From NCBI RefSeq assembly GCF_030052815.1, contig NC_079507.1:62032619-62096618 (forward strand): a stretch of 64,000 nt of DNA, in the 5' to 3' direction. Below are positions 35,292 to 48,300 of this stretch, piece by piece; within the stretch, counting starts at the first letter, position 1, and each line of letters opens with the position of its first letter. The notes beneath the pieces are model-generated. The model searched no databases. It was not told where the DNA came from and saw only the letters and a program-made list of their open reading frames with translations. The stretch comes from Hevea brasiliensis. Taxonomy: Eukaryota > Streptophyta > Magnoliopsida > Malpighiales > Euphorbiaceae. Both the position numbers and the translations under genes were made by a program.

Positions 35292-37346
35292 TCACGATTC
35301 CGAAAACTCAACTTCTTGAGTGCAAGGACGATGCGCTACAAAGGTGTTGTCATAGGATCCAGGGTTGAAACAAGTGATTCCTTTGTATTTGAACGCCTTC
35401 AGCTCACTTTTATCACCTAAAACAATATGTGAAATGCGTTAAATGAGTTTGGCTTCTTCTCACTGTCAAAATGATGTTAGTTTGAGGAAAACAGGATTTG
35501 ATAATGGAAAAAGGACCAAAGAAAGATATCAGCAATAGTATATGTGGAGAGGGATAAAGATGGAGACAATGAACATAATTCCAGATAACCCGCTGAACAG
35601 TAAGAGGAACTGGGCAGAGACGACTTTGATGGGTTATAGTGGCAACCAGCTGTAAAAGAAGTCAAAACCCATTAATATGGTTGACCAATAACCCCAAAGT
35701 GATGAAATGCATCAGTAGAATGTATGAAAAACAAGGTTTAGAGGGGAGAAAAAAGAAAACATGTTCAAAAGGATCAGCAGTTTCCTCCGTAGATGGGGGC
35801 GAACATGACTGACGCATCCTATATAGCAGAACGAAAAAAATACAATTTCTTTAGTGTAGAACTTGACCCTGCATTTAAATAAGAAGCGTTTGCATAGAGT
35901 TAAAGCACACATTAAACCCTTACACATCATGGTTTCACTATTTCAAGTTGTAAAATGTTTTCAAAAAATCATGTTTAAGCCTTCATTATTAAATTGTCCC
36001 CAGAATTCAAAATAATGTAAATTCCAAAAGCCAATAAAAGAAAAGTAAGACTTTGCTGGGTATCCTTTGGAGTATAACAAGTTTATTTGCTTTCCAGAAG
36101 CCAATAAAAGAAAGTAAGACTTTGCTGAGCATAACAAGTTTATTTGTTTTAACTAATCAGTGATCAGACAGATTAACCAGCAAGGATTACTGAAAAATAT
36201 GGCTTTTGGAATGTGCTTCAGAAGCTCTTCAGTTAGAGATTTTGGTAAAGTGCACCAAGATAGTACAGTTGATGCACCTGAAGTAGTCAAAGCATTGATC
36301 ATCCTCATCTCATATAAAAAAGTAAAGCTATTTATGAAAAGGTGAACAGCATCTGAAAACCATTTAATATAACCTGCATCATCAAGACCTGGGAAAAACA
36401 AAAAAAGACAATGCTCTTTTAGCCTTGGATGTGCTGAAATCATTCTCCCTAGCTTTACAAACTGTAATCTAAAGTAGAGTTGTGCTTTATTGAGTTTATG
36501 AAAGCCACCATAATTTGCTGAAAAAAATGCGGATAAAAGTCCAAAATGCTAACAGCAAATTTATGTTCAACTTTCCCATTACTAATTATATATTGACCCA
36601 TAAGAGGACAGATAGTCAGTTCAATACATTAATAATGGCATCCTAATCACAAATTTCCTTTTTCCCAAATTTTCTAGGAAACCATACAAGGATTATTACC
36701 TCACTATTTTGGGAACCTCCACTAAATGAAACTGTTATATAGATCCCACATGATAGAAAACAGAGAATTATCTAAACATTTTATGCATACACTTTCTATA
36801 AAAAACGATAACAAGTTTTCTTAGACAAGACAATATATATTTGAGAAGGAAAAAAAAATGGACATACTGATAAAACTGCTTCTTGATGGGAACAAAGTGA
36901 AATTTGGGGACTAAAATAGCATCAATCACGGGAATTGCGGAACTAGTAGAAACTATCTCGTTTGGGGTGCTCCACTGCATCCTCAGCTTCAAATAAACTG
37001 GTTATAACATGATGTATTGGCTCCTTGTCAATTATGAAAGATTTCACTCCCACTTTCTCTAAATCCATTAATTCAAATCAACAATCAGATTCCCAACTAA
37101 TTTGATTTTATTTGATACAATTAATGTGATAATCATTTTAGACAAAAAAAATTAGAGAAATGCAGAAGGAGAATTCTCACGCGATTCATATTGAAGGTGA
37201 CCTAGGAGGAGATCAACGGCCTCATCTTCAGCACCTTGGAAGCTGTTGACAAAGGAGAGGATCTCTTCAAAAGCATCAACTTTGAGCGTGTACCCTCTAA
37301 TTTTGAATTTCTTTTGTATCTATTTCCTCACAATAGAGGCATTCAT
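35292..37346 (-). pseudogene. DPB2: DNA polymerase epsilon subunit 2 (POLE2/DPB2) pseudogene, unprocessed and internally deleted
   Basis: Pieces of the non-catalytic B subunit of replicative DNA polymerase epsilon, with introns retained. Segments: 37346-37181 (N terminus, KFKIRGYTLKVDA motif), 37058-36868 (EPIHHVITSLFEAEDAVE, then a shifted frame with VIDAILVPKFHF), 36461-36374 (MISAHPRLKEH), 36277-36178 (LPKSLTEELLKHIP), 35868-35761 (VKFYTKEIVFF), 35649 to about 35533 (VATITHQSRLCP) and 35416-35292 (C terminus, GITCFNPGS to the stop). Defects: an in-frame TAG at codon 9, a frame change in segment 2, a small deletion shifting the frame after KEIVFF, a lost donor after segment 6, and no trace of the exons encoding the central part of the protein (expected near 36870-36470). 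A leader exon may lie at 38000-38150. It cannot make a full subunit. Confidence 0.85.
36025..36150. repeat. Tandem duplication inside the POLE2 pseudogene
   Basis: CCAATAAAAGAAA-GTAAGACTTTGCTG followed by ATAACAAGTTTATTTG occurs twice (about 36031-36090 and 36101-36150), roughly 68 bp apart. It is intronic and of no evident function. Confidence 0.85.
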
Positions 37347-39360
37347 ACTCTAGTTTTCATAGTGTAAGCACATTACAGAACAAGGGGATACCAAGGGCCT
37401 ATGTGAGAACCTGAGGAATATGATGCACACATTTATTAGAAGCATCAATTTACAAAGAGAGACTACTGATATTAGTTCAAATGTTCAATATATAAGTAAA
37501 GAAAAGAGATCACGTAGAAAGAAAAACTTGGAATTCAAGAGGAGAAAACATGTGGAGATCACATATAGGAGCAAGTGCAGAGAATTGAATGCATAAACAT
37601 TTAAGCGAGTAAATCCATCATTATAATTAACACTCTACAATTAAAGAAAATGGTAAATTTTATAACATGGAATTTCTAAAATAAGTATGGATGAACTACC
37701 ATGTACTCCAACAACTTGTAGAATACAAAAGAACATTAAGAAAATTAACTCAAGAGGCAAAACTTGCAGTCACTAACTAAACTAATTGAAACCTATCTCA
37801 AGGTATATTCAGCAGCGTGAAAAGTTCCTAAATAGAACAACAAAACCCACTTAAGATCTCAAAGTCCTGAATCACTCAATGAAGCACAACAGTGAACTTC
37901 ATATCAAATCCACTGATAACAATTACAAAGAGGATCCACAAATGAATCATCACATATAGTGAAAAACACGAGGAGGAGGAAAACAAACGAAAACGCTAAC
38001 CTCAGTAGAGGGATTAGAGGGACTGAGGAGTCCAGATTCCGGCCCCATTTTGGCAAGGCCAAGCTGATAGTGATAGAGCTATGCGTGTGTCTTTCTCTGT
38101 AAACTGAGAATACAGCGGAATTAATCTTCTCCCCCTTGGGGAATGCTAAAGGCAAAGAAACTGTTAACTGCTCTTCTAGTCTTCTCTGATATTGTCACTT
38201 GGAAGGGAGGGAAGAAAGAGAGGGAAAGTGTGATAAATAGGAGGAAAAATTACAACGAAATCCCCAACCTACACAGATGTTTTTCAATTAAAACCCTAGA
38301 AAGTTTTCGTTTACAATCTTTTAAAGTCATCACAACTTCAACCATTTTCAACTTATATAATTATTTTATTTTAATTTATTTAAATAAAATAATTTTAATT
38401 TTAATTTTATTTAATTTTTTCTCATTCTTTTTCTTTCTCACCTTTATTATTAAATAGTTAATTATTATTATTATTAATAAAATCATATTATTTTATTTTA
38501 ACTAAATTTATTAATAAAATGATTAATTAAATATATATTTTTAGTATTAATTAAAATTTAGTTTATAATAAACTAAAAAATAATAATAGGTTTTAAATTT
38601 TAAATTATATTTTTTCAATATTTAAATTTTTATATAAAAAATGAAAAATTAAAAAAATTATTTATTTATTTATTTTGATTACATTTAATTTAGTATTAAT
38701 TTAAAAAAAATAAAATTTACTATAATAAAGTGGATGGACCTTTTCTAAAATAAAAATAAAAATAAAATATTTTATTTTAATAAATTAAAATTAAATTACT
38801 AAAATAAAATAATACTTTCTTCGTCCTATTTCAAGATTTTTATATAAGAATTAAATAAATAATTAGATGCCATTATTTTTATAAAAAAATATTAATAATA
38901 GATTAATAAATTATTAGGATGTGAAAATGTGTTAAAAAAAGTAAATATATTGAGAATAATAATATTAGGAAAGAATAATTAATTATTTTTTATTTTTAAA
39001 ATAACAAATAAAATAAAATGAAATTATAAATCATCTATTGGTGGAAAATGTAATTTACCCCCAATCATTCTGTCAACGAACTGTTAGTTACTAACTAGAA
39101 ATATTCATCCACGAAGCTCAACCATAAAATGGAGTGGAGTCAATCGGTTCGGGTCAGGAGATAAAGCTCAATGTCCAAAAAGATGGGTTCCACTCCGAGG
39201 CTTGCAAGTTGTAAGGGTCTGTAAGGTGGTGTATTATCATCCACGCAAGATGAACGGACTCTCGAGCTTGTCTTGGCTACGTGGTCGAAGAGCGGGCATA
39301 ACATAACGCTCCATTGAAGCTTCTCTCACTCTCTCTGTAAGCTTTCTCTCTGCTCTGGCA
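37347..39360. other. Spacer between the POLE2 pseudogene and the hydrolase gene
   Basis: 37347-38160 is probably intron and leader of the pseudogene. 38330-39060 is extremely AT-rich with no genes. 39070-39360 is the 5' flank of the hydrolase, ending in a CT-rich leader (39316-39360). Confidence 0.5.
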
Positions 39361-42300
39361 ATGTCAAGTACCAGCACAGCTATACTCTCCGTAACAAAGC
39401 CTGAATTTTCATGTCTATTCCCCCAAAGGAGAAATGGGCGGAATATAATACCATCACCAATCCTTCTTAGCAAAATCCACCTCCATGGTTTATCAATTTC
39501 TCGCGAAATTTCTAAACTTTCTGGCTTTAAATCAAATGGTTTTCGCGCATATTCCTTTTCAAGTGATTCAGTTGATAATCAAGTTGGAGTAGAGAAAAGT
39601 GCATCAAGCGACACAGCCAAAATGCCTGAAGTTCAAAGCAGGTATCCTTTTGTCATTCATGAGGCATTCTAAGGTACTTTGGGTTTTTTTTCTTGTTGTA
39701 AAAGGAAATCTTTTCTTTTGCTAAGAAACATGTGGGATTGAATCTTTTTTTTTAGTTAATTTCATGACTTTTTCGTTGGCTTAATGGGTGTGAATGGGTT
39801 TTTGTTGGTTTGCAATAAATTTGTTTGTGTGGTCATCATGAAGCAGGTTCTTTTAATCCTCCTTCCAGTTTGATTAATTTTGAATGCTATGTATATTGCG
39901 GGACTTGCAATGGTCGGCTTCATAGTGAAAAGAACTAGGATTGTTATAATCAGAACTTTAACTGTGTTTATACTTGATTGTACATATTCAAATGAAGTAG
40001 AAAGATCTTTGATTCACTGGACAAATAAAATGATCACAGTAGTTTTCTGGGTTGTTTATGCTGTTCCTCCTGTGAAAATGAAGAAGAAAATGACGTGCAG
40101 TATGAATGTACTCTGGTAAATTATAGGATGAGATTTTCAAGCCGTGATACTAATTGGGTTCAGCATTATGGTTTCTTCAGTGCTAATTTTATGCAATTTC
40201 TAACAAATTCCAACCCTAATTGGGTTTGAAAATTCTCCAATATAACTGAGAAGGCTTGCATTTAATCGGGAACTTTTTCTTCTTTAGCCAGACATGCCTA
40301 ACTTCAAATACTTTTAAGAGAAAATAGTTTGGGTTATACACCATTTGTGTATATATATAATAGCCTTAATGATGGTGTCAGTTTGGTTATAATGATTTAT
40401 TTTATGTGGTAACACTCTCTGTCGCAGTATATGGACCTGGAAGGGTTATTCAATCCGCTATCAGTATTCTGGGAACAGTGGCCCTGCTCTCGTTTTAGTT
40501 CATGGATTTGGAGCAAACAGGTCTACATCACTGATATTTTGCTTATTATTAGCAGACAAGTAATTGCCATAGGTATTAAACCTGTTAATTGCTCCTCATT
40601 GTCACGCTTCATTTATGAAAATTTCATTTTTCTCTGATAACTTTTCAAAATTTGAGGATGAGCCTTGGTTCAATGGTAAGTTTGCACCATTGTGATTTGG
40701 AAGTCACAGGTTCAAGCCATAGAAATAGCCTTATTGCCCTGCAAGGGTGAGGCTACATGCTTCTGACTCTTCCCTGAACCTGCAATGTCGGAAGCCTTTT
40801 GCTTGGACACCTTTTCAGAATTTCCAAATGTATTTCAATTGGGTTGCTATTACACATGTGCAATATGTTACACTGGAAGTTAAACTTTCCATTCATGTGT
40901 TGTTCAAGGATTTTAATGATGTCTGTCACTTTGGCAGTAATAAAAAAAATGGATTGGTGTCATCCTCTCTTTTTTTTTTTTTTTTTTTTTTTTACTAGTT
41001 TTGGATTCTTAAGTGTTGAGGCATCACTATGCATACTTACATCACTATATATAATCCTCTCATTGTATGCATACAAGGTGATGTGTGTTCATCTTGAAGA
41101 TCTCTTAAACTAAGTGGATGTTTTAACCAGATTTTCTTCTGGACTGATCACTACAATAGCAATAGCTGTTGCATGTTACTTCTTGCTAGAGAGCAATATG
41201 TGTTATTTTTGTAAATTATTGGTTAGGCAGCAGAAACACTATTCTCTTTGTTGTTCAACGGTGTTTATAAAACAATTATTGTACCTTTGACATGCTTTAT
41301 GGTAATTTCTCCTTGACATTTAACAGCTTAAATATTCTTGGTTCTAATAGTAAATAGTTTTATGTTTTCCATTGTCTAAGAAAACTTCAGTTTTCATTTT
41401 CCATGGAAAACAAGGGAAAACATTAGAAAATGTGTTCATTTGTCAATAATAGTAAATAGTTTTCTCATTAAAAAAATTTAAAAAATATTAATAACTTTCA
41501 TAATTAAAAAAATAAATTATTAACCAATATATTCAAAAACTTATTTTACTTAATTTTTTTTGATACAATTAGCTCCGACTGAAACTCAAACTCAAGACCT
41601 CATAACCCTAGAGATTCCAGAACCATTGAGCTAATTGGTTACTTTTAAAAATCTTTTAATATGTGTCATTTATTTATTTTGTAATCATATGATTAATTTT
41701 TTTATTATTGAAAATAATATCTCCCTATTAGAGAAAAAGTAGGAGTGGTACCAATTGAGGATAAGTTGAGAGAAGGGAGATTGAGGTGGTTTGGTCATGT
41801 AAAGCGTAGACATACGCAGGCTCCAGTTAGACAAGTAGAGCACATTAGGTTAGAGGATAGAAAAAAAATGGGGTAGACCTAAATTGACTTGGAGGAGAGT
41901 AGTACAACATGACCTAGAAGCATTACAAATTTCTGAGGATTTAACCCAAAATCGTTTAGAGTGGAGAAAGCGAATCCATATAGCCGACCCCAAATTTTTG
42001 GGATAAAGGCTTAGTTGAGTTGAGTTGAAAATAATATTTCCCTAAATAATTATTCAATTTTAATTATGAAAAAGTTATAATATAATTTTGGCTATAGAAA
42101 AATCATTGTTTTTCATTTGGAGAACAGTTGGAAAATAGGTCTTTTGTTATAAAAAAAAAATTAGTAGAAACCTAATCTTAGTTGTATTTTGAAAAACTAG
42201 AAAACTAGTTTTTTAGTTCTTCATTTGGAAAACTAGTACATGTGAACACAAAATTTTCTTGTTTTCTTAGAAAACTACTCCAATTTTCCACAAGTGAATA

Positions 42301-45300
42301 GCCCCCTAAGTTGTTTATGTCGTTGAAACTTCATATTTTGAATTTTGATCTTGACATTGCAAATCCTTAACCAAAAGAGAATCTCTTTTGTTCTACTAGT
42401 TGCAATAGTTAAGAAGAGTGATCAAGACAATAAGAGAATAAAGAAAAAGCAAGAACACACAAGAAATTCAGTGTTTATGTTCATGGATATGGATGGCACA
42501 AAAGAAAGAAAACTAGGAGGTCATATAGTTTCCTCACAAACTGTCGCTCTACCACACAGATCCCTTTAGAATATGCACTCTACAGTTTTTGCATTATCTC
42601 TTATTGCTTTTAGGGTTACTCTATGTTTAGGACATGCCCTTATATCTCTTTTGTGCTTCTGAAGTATAAACTCATATGTACTGTATAGTAAATTTACCAC
42701 AAAGTAATCCTTAAAGAAATCTTGCAACTTTGATTTGAAAACTTGAAGTTGTATGCTCAAGTGAGGAGTTGAATGCAGTTTATGTAGCCACAGCCTGAGA
42801 AATACTTTGAGCTATATTAATTGATAATCCTTGTTTTTGAAAATAGGCCTAATGATCTTATTTATCCTGAACTTTTTGTGTTTTTTCAATTCTATCTAGT
42901 GTTAAGAATTTTATCTATATAGGCCATATTCTTTTGAATGCTTCAATTTTATCTAGGGGCTGGGAAGAGTGTGCAATTGTTGAATATCAGTATGTCAGCA
43001 TTTTGTATGACCTTAAAGAATAGCCTGACCTGGATTGATTTCTTTAAGTTAAATGTTAGTATGTCAGCATTTTGTATGGCCTTAAAGAAAGGAATAGGCC
43101 TGGTCTGGTGTTGTTAGAATTTGATTCTTGTCCTCTTTTGGATGCTTGGTGGAGTAATGTGCCTTCTATCCTTCATTTGAATAGGTTTGTAACAGTCTGA
43201 TATCCATAATGTTGCGGATTATGGATAATAAAACATATGGCTGTCAGAAATATTTTTATTCTCAGGAACTGTGACAGAGTCAACTGTTTCAGCTGTCTGA
43301 ATATGGAATGGTAGTGTCACTTTTGGTCTGTATACATTCTTTTAATGTTCTCTTGAAAGCTGAAAGGCATGATATTGTGATATATTTGCTGATGATAGTT
43401 TTATTTTATTTTATTTTTTTCTGATTCCTTTTTCTTTTTTAATGTACTTAATGTGTGATGTTCAGTATTTGTAACTCACATCTTGTATGTTTACAGCGAC
43501 CATTGGAGGAAAAACATTCCTGTTCTTGCAAAATCTCATAGAGTATATTCAATTGATCTTATTGGTTATGGATACTCAGATAAACCTAATCCTCGTGAAT
43601 TTGGAGATAACTCCTTCTATACATTTGAGACGTGGGCCACCCAGCTAAATGACTTTTGTGCTGATGTAATTAAAGACAAAGCATTCTTTATATGCAATTC
43701 AATTGGAGGTACCATTTTCTTAATGTTCTGGATTATGTAGATGTGTTCTAAGTTGTGACTTTCTGTGCCTAACTGATCTTCATCCTAGTATTTGATTGCA
43801 AATATATTGAAAAATGAACTGGTGTTTTATTTAACATAAGCCCATTTTGCCTATAACTCATAAACACCCACATTTATCTAGCTTGTGTTTCAGGCAACTA
43901 AATAGGACTTGTTTTCATAATATCTTTAATTATGATAATTAACCTTCAATGTCAGGATAATCTGATCTTTTTTTTTTTTTTAAATTATTTGATTAATTGC
44001 ATTTAATTCGGAATAAGCTTGTATGAATCATAGAATTCTCACGTTGAGCTAAAATCATCTATCAATTAAATCAAATAGTGTCAGATATACTTGTATTTCA
44101 ATATGCTTTTACAACCATGACTACAATTTTATTAGTTAGAGCACATAACAAAGGCATATTTGTGCTGTTTTTAGGTGTCAATGTGTTTTCCATGTATCCA
44201 TCCAAGTTGATCCTGGTAGGCTCTTGTGTCTAATTCTTCTCTTTTTCCTTGGATGAGTTGATATAAAAGTAAAAATTCCTCAAGTTTGGAAAGCTTGGTT
44301 GGCTGTCTTTTCCTGACGCAATTTCTCAGCAGTTGTAAGAGAGGTGTATATCCTACTTTAGAGAAAAAAAATAGCAGTGGTGTTATCTTAAGATGCAGAT
44401 AATGTTGATGTGGATTGATTGTTGTAGGATAAATGCTAGAGTACGAATTTTGGATGAGTTTGCTGGGAGATTCTTTGAAATTATGTGGTTGCTACGAGTT
44501 AATGCATCAGCACACTATCAACTTTTTATATTATTAACTATAAAAGAAGGCCTTGAAGTGCTAAAGATGTTACATTCTCAAATAGTTGTGGAATTCAAAG
44601 TGATCATAATAAATCACTTCTGCCATTTATAACGCTCTGGTGTAGGACTTGTTGGTCTTCAGGCAGCAGTTATGGAGCCACAGATCTGTCGAGGCATTGT
44701 CCTGTTAAATATATCTTTGCGTATGCTTCATATTAAAAAGCAGCCACAGTTTGGAAGACCACTTATCAGATCATTCCAGAGTTTGCTGAGGCAAAACTGA
44801 GATACTTTCTTTCTTTAATTTGCAGTCTTATGCGACTATTTAATTTAAGAATATCAAGCTATTATGCAGGAATACTGCTTTGGGCAAACTTTTTTACAAA
44901 TCAGTTGCCACATCAGAGTCCGTGAGGAGCATTCTGTGCCAGGTTTTCTATGACAAATAAATAGTCCTGCTTCCTCTCTTATGCAACAGCATTTGGATTG
45001 CAAACATGGATTTAAATAAGGGCATCCAGGATGTGATGGGATTTTTTTTTTTTGTTTTGGTAATGTTAAGTGTTAACAGCTGTAATGGCTGTTTTATATT
45101 GGTACTGGCCATTATTTGGCCATTACCAGTAGAATAATGGCCATAATGGACATTAACACTATGAAAGGCAGGAAAAGGATCTGCCAGCTCCAGCAGACTC
45201 TTCTCCCCTACCCCCTACATTTTTCAGCCACCATTTTGACACTTTCTTCAGTCCAAAATCCTTCAAAATTTTCCCTACATGAAATTTCCACTGGATTTCA

Positions 45301-48300
45301 CTTGGTAATGAGGCAAAAATCAAATAAAGAGGAGTATATATAGGGTCTTTTTCACACTTTTCTTGAAAGAGAGGATTTCATTTTGACCTTTTTGTTGTTG
45401 CTTTTGCAATTTTGTTGTTTACATTGGGTTGATGATATATTAATGATATTATCTACAAATATAATAAATTATTGCATTTCTTAATTTTAGTAAACTCCTT
45501 TATATCTATTAATTTAATTTTTTTTTTGTAATTTTTCCAAAAAAAAAAAGTGCTGAAATAGGTTACAACCATTTTGTAATGGCTGTGATGATCCCATTTT
45601 TGTTACACATGATCGTGACACAAATTGCAGCTATGACCATGTTATAAATCCATGATTGCAAAGGCAAAATACATAAAGAACGAGATGAAGTTTGGAGTAG
45701 AAATTTGTTAATACTTCTTTGTGTGTGGTTGTGATGATATCTTTTTTTCTTTTTAAATTTTTTTTCTTTATTAGGGGTGTGATTGTGTTGTTAATTTCTG
45801 ACATCACAAATTGACTGGTATTGGGTAGTCATCGTGGTTTAAAATTTGGATATTGAAATGGAAAAATATTATGTACTGTATAAAGAAATAAAGATTAGTT
45901 GGGGAGTCACAACCAATGGCCTAAAAAATGTTGACTTATTATCATTATTGAAGAGTACGAAGAAGAAATGAAGAAAGAAAAAACAAATCTAGCTATGTGC
46001 TTTTTGGTGTTGAGTGTTGATATCTGATTTGTTGCACTGCAGTGTTATCATGACACTGCCCAGGTGACACAGGAACTTGTTCAGAAAATCCTTCTTCCAG
46101 GACTTGAGCCTGGTGCTGTGGACGTATTTCTTGATTTCATTTGTTACTCGGAAGGCCCTCTTCCTGAGGAACTACTGCCCCAGGTGAAGGTCAGTTTCTT
46201 AAACTCAACTCAACTCATGTATTAGTTCTTATTAACTTGTGCTTCATGTATTCTTGCTTCTTTTTTTTTACAGTGCCCTGTTTTGATAGCATGGGGTGAC
46301 AAGGATCCTTGGGAACCAATTGAGCTTGGCAGGAACTATGCCAATTTTGATCCTGTTGAGGACTTTGTTGTCCTCCCTAATGTTGGCCACTGCCCACAGG
46401 TTTCTCTCTCTCTCTCTTTCTTTTTCTCCCTGTCTCTCTCTTGTGCATGCTTGCATACATTCACGCCATACATGCACTGCACTCTGTAAACATATTCTTA
46501 AGTGTTGTTTATATGCTGCATTTTGTGGATACTTTGGACTGGAATTTGTATGCAAGCATTTGCAAACCAATGCATCAATGATTTTATGGCCTGCCCTAGT
46601 ACTAGTGAAGCTATCAAGGGGCTTCCAGGGGAAGCATGATCTGCCCAACAATTTTGAAGTTTGTTCATGTGGGTAAACAAGAAGGCTTAAGTTATAGGAA
46701 TAAGCTTAGTAGCACTGGAAAATGATTAAATAATGCATAATTTCTGCAAAGAATTGTGTATTATTTCCCTTCAAGTTGAAAATATTATATTACCTTTGTA
46801 TAATTCATATGAAGGAATAGAAAAAGAGTAAACCGATACTCTGTTATTATGTAATGGAGGATAACTTCTGGGTTCTTTTCCCCTTTATAACATGCTTGAT
46901 TCTTATTTGGCACAACAGCCAACATGAGAGAGAGATGGAGATAATCTCATATATGTATGCATGAGAAAGAGATTCACATACTAAGTGTAACTTATGCACT
47001 CAGTTTTGTTTTTTTTCCCCCTTTTTTAGGTTATGATAAACAATCCATTGCATTTAGCACTTTATTCATGTGAATCATGCACATAAAATTTGAAGTTAAT
47101 TGGATTTCAATAAGCGTTTCATTCGTATTGTGATAATTTTGTTAATAATTGTATCAAATAAAAGTACAGTTGTGGAGTGTAGATAAAAGCGTATAGATAT
47201 ACAATTAATTTAAAATTGGATGTGCATGATCCATGTGAGAACTGAATCCAATGGTTGGTTTATCAACACAAGTTGAGGAGCCATTTTAAAAGTTTCTGTA
47301 GGTATACATGTGAGAATGTGTGCGTGTAGTGTGTACGCATTTCTTTCTTTCTTTAAGGCAAACTATTGAAAATCTAAAATTTTTGTGTTTTTCAATTTTA
47401 GCCAATTTTATCAATTGTCTTGAACTTGACACTGGTAACAATTTTGGTTAGCTCATTGAAATTGGTGAAGAAGTCTTGATTCTAATAAGATATTTTCATA
47501 TTTTTCATTTTCTCTTGCGCCTTTTTCTCTCTCCCCCCCCACTCACCTCCACTGCCATTGTTTATCCCCATTAAGGCTGGAGCAGCAGTTTTGGAGACAA
47601 AGGAATAGAGCCTTTTAGGCATGGGATCACTGCTGTTCTTACTGTTGTTATTGACTATGCAATTTTTTTTTTCAAAACATAATTCTGTTCTTCTTTTTCC
47701 TCTTTGATTATTATTATTGTTCTTTTTTTTGGTTCAAAGCAAAATACATAAGGTTATAATTTGATTGTAGCTGTAACATAAAATTTGTGCACTTATATTG
47801 TGCTCAAGAACAGTTGAGCTGGTAATTCAGCTTTGTACAAATTGAAAATATTAAGTTTGATAACCAAAATTAGTTGTCAAATCCCACATCATATAATGCA
47901 TAACAAAAGGAAAATTTTAATGAAATTATAAGTGAGAAAAGGTGTATTGAACGTGTTATTGACCAACTACTGGCTATTTCTTTATAGGTATAAATATACA
48001 AAGTAATGGAAAAGAATAGTTGTTGATACTTGATTTAATTTCAAAATAAATATTGGGATTTTTTATATTTAATTAAAAAATTTAATAAAAAATATAACTT
48101 TTATCATCTTAGCTGCAACTTTGTTTTCTTAATTTTGTGTACAAATTTATAGTATATTTTGATGGAAAAAAAAAAGAAAAAAGCAAGAAAAAGTAATACA
48201 ATAAGATAAAAGAACTAAACTTAAAAGAAAGAAAGCAAGCAAAAAGTATCTCTCTCTCTCTCTCAATAGGCTTGTTCAATGACCAGGCTAGGCTTGAACT

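Noticed and set aside
37904..38155. 83-codon minus-strand ORF
   Set aside because: Overlaps the likely leader of the POLE2 pseudogene; composition is not protein-like.
40654..40730. tRNA gene
   Set aside because: A and B boxes are present but no 3' acceptor arm pairs with the 5' end, and a SINE body with target duplications follows.
45055..45665. Possible MITE around the GGCCATTA palindrome in hydrolase intron 5
   Set aside because: A local inverted repeat (about 45100-45130) is real, but no matching terminal repeats or target duplication could be found.
46296..46676. 126-codon plus ORF overlapping the hydrolase exon
   Set aside because: Shadow frame of exon 7 and the following intron; the catalytic His frame is the other one.
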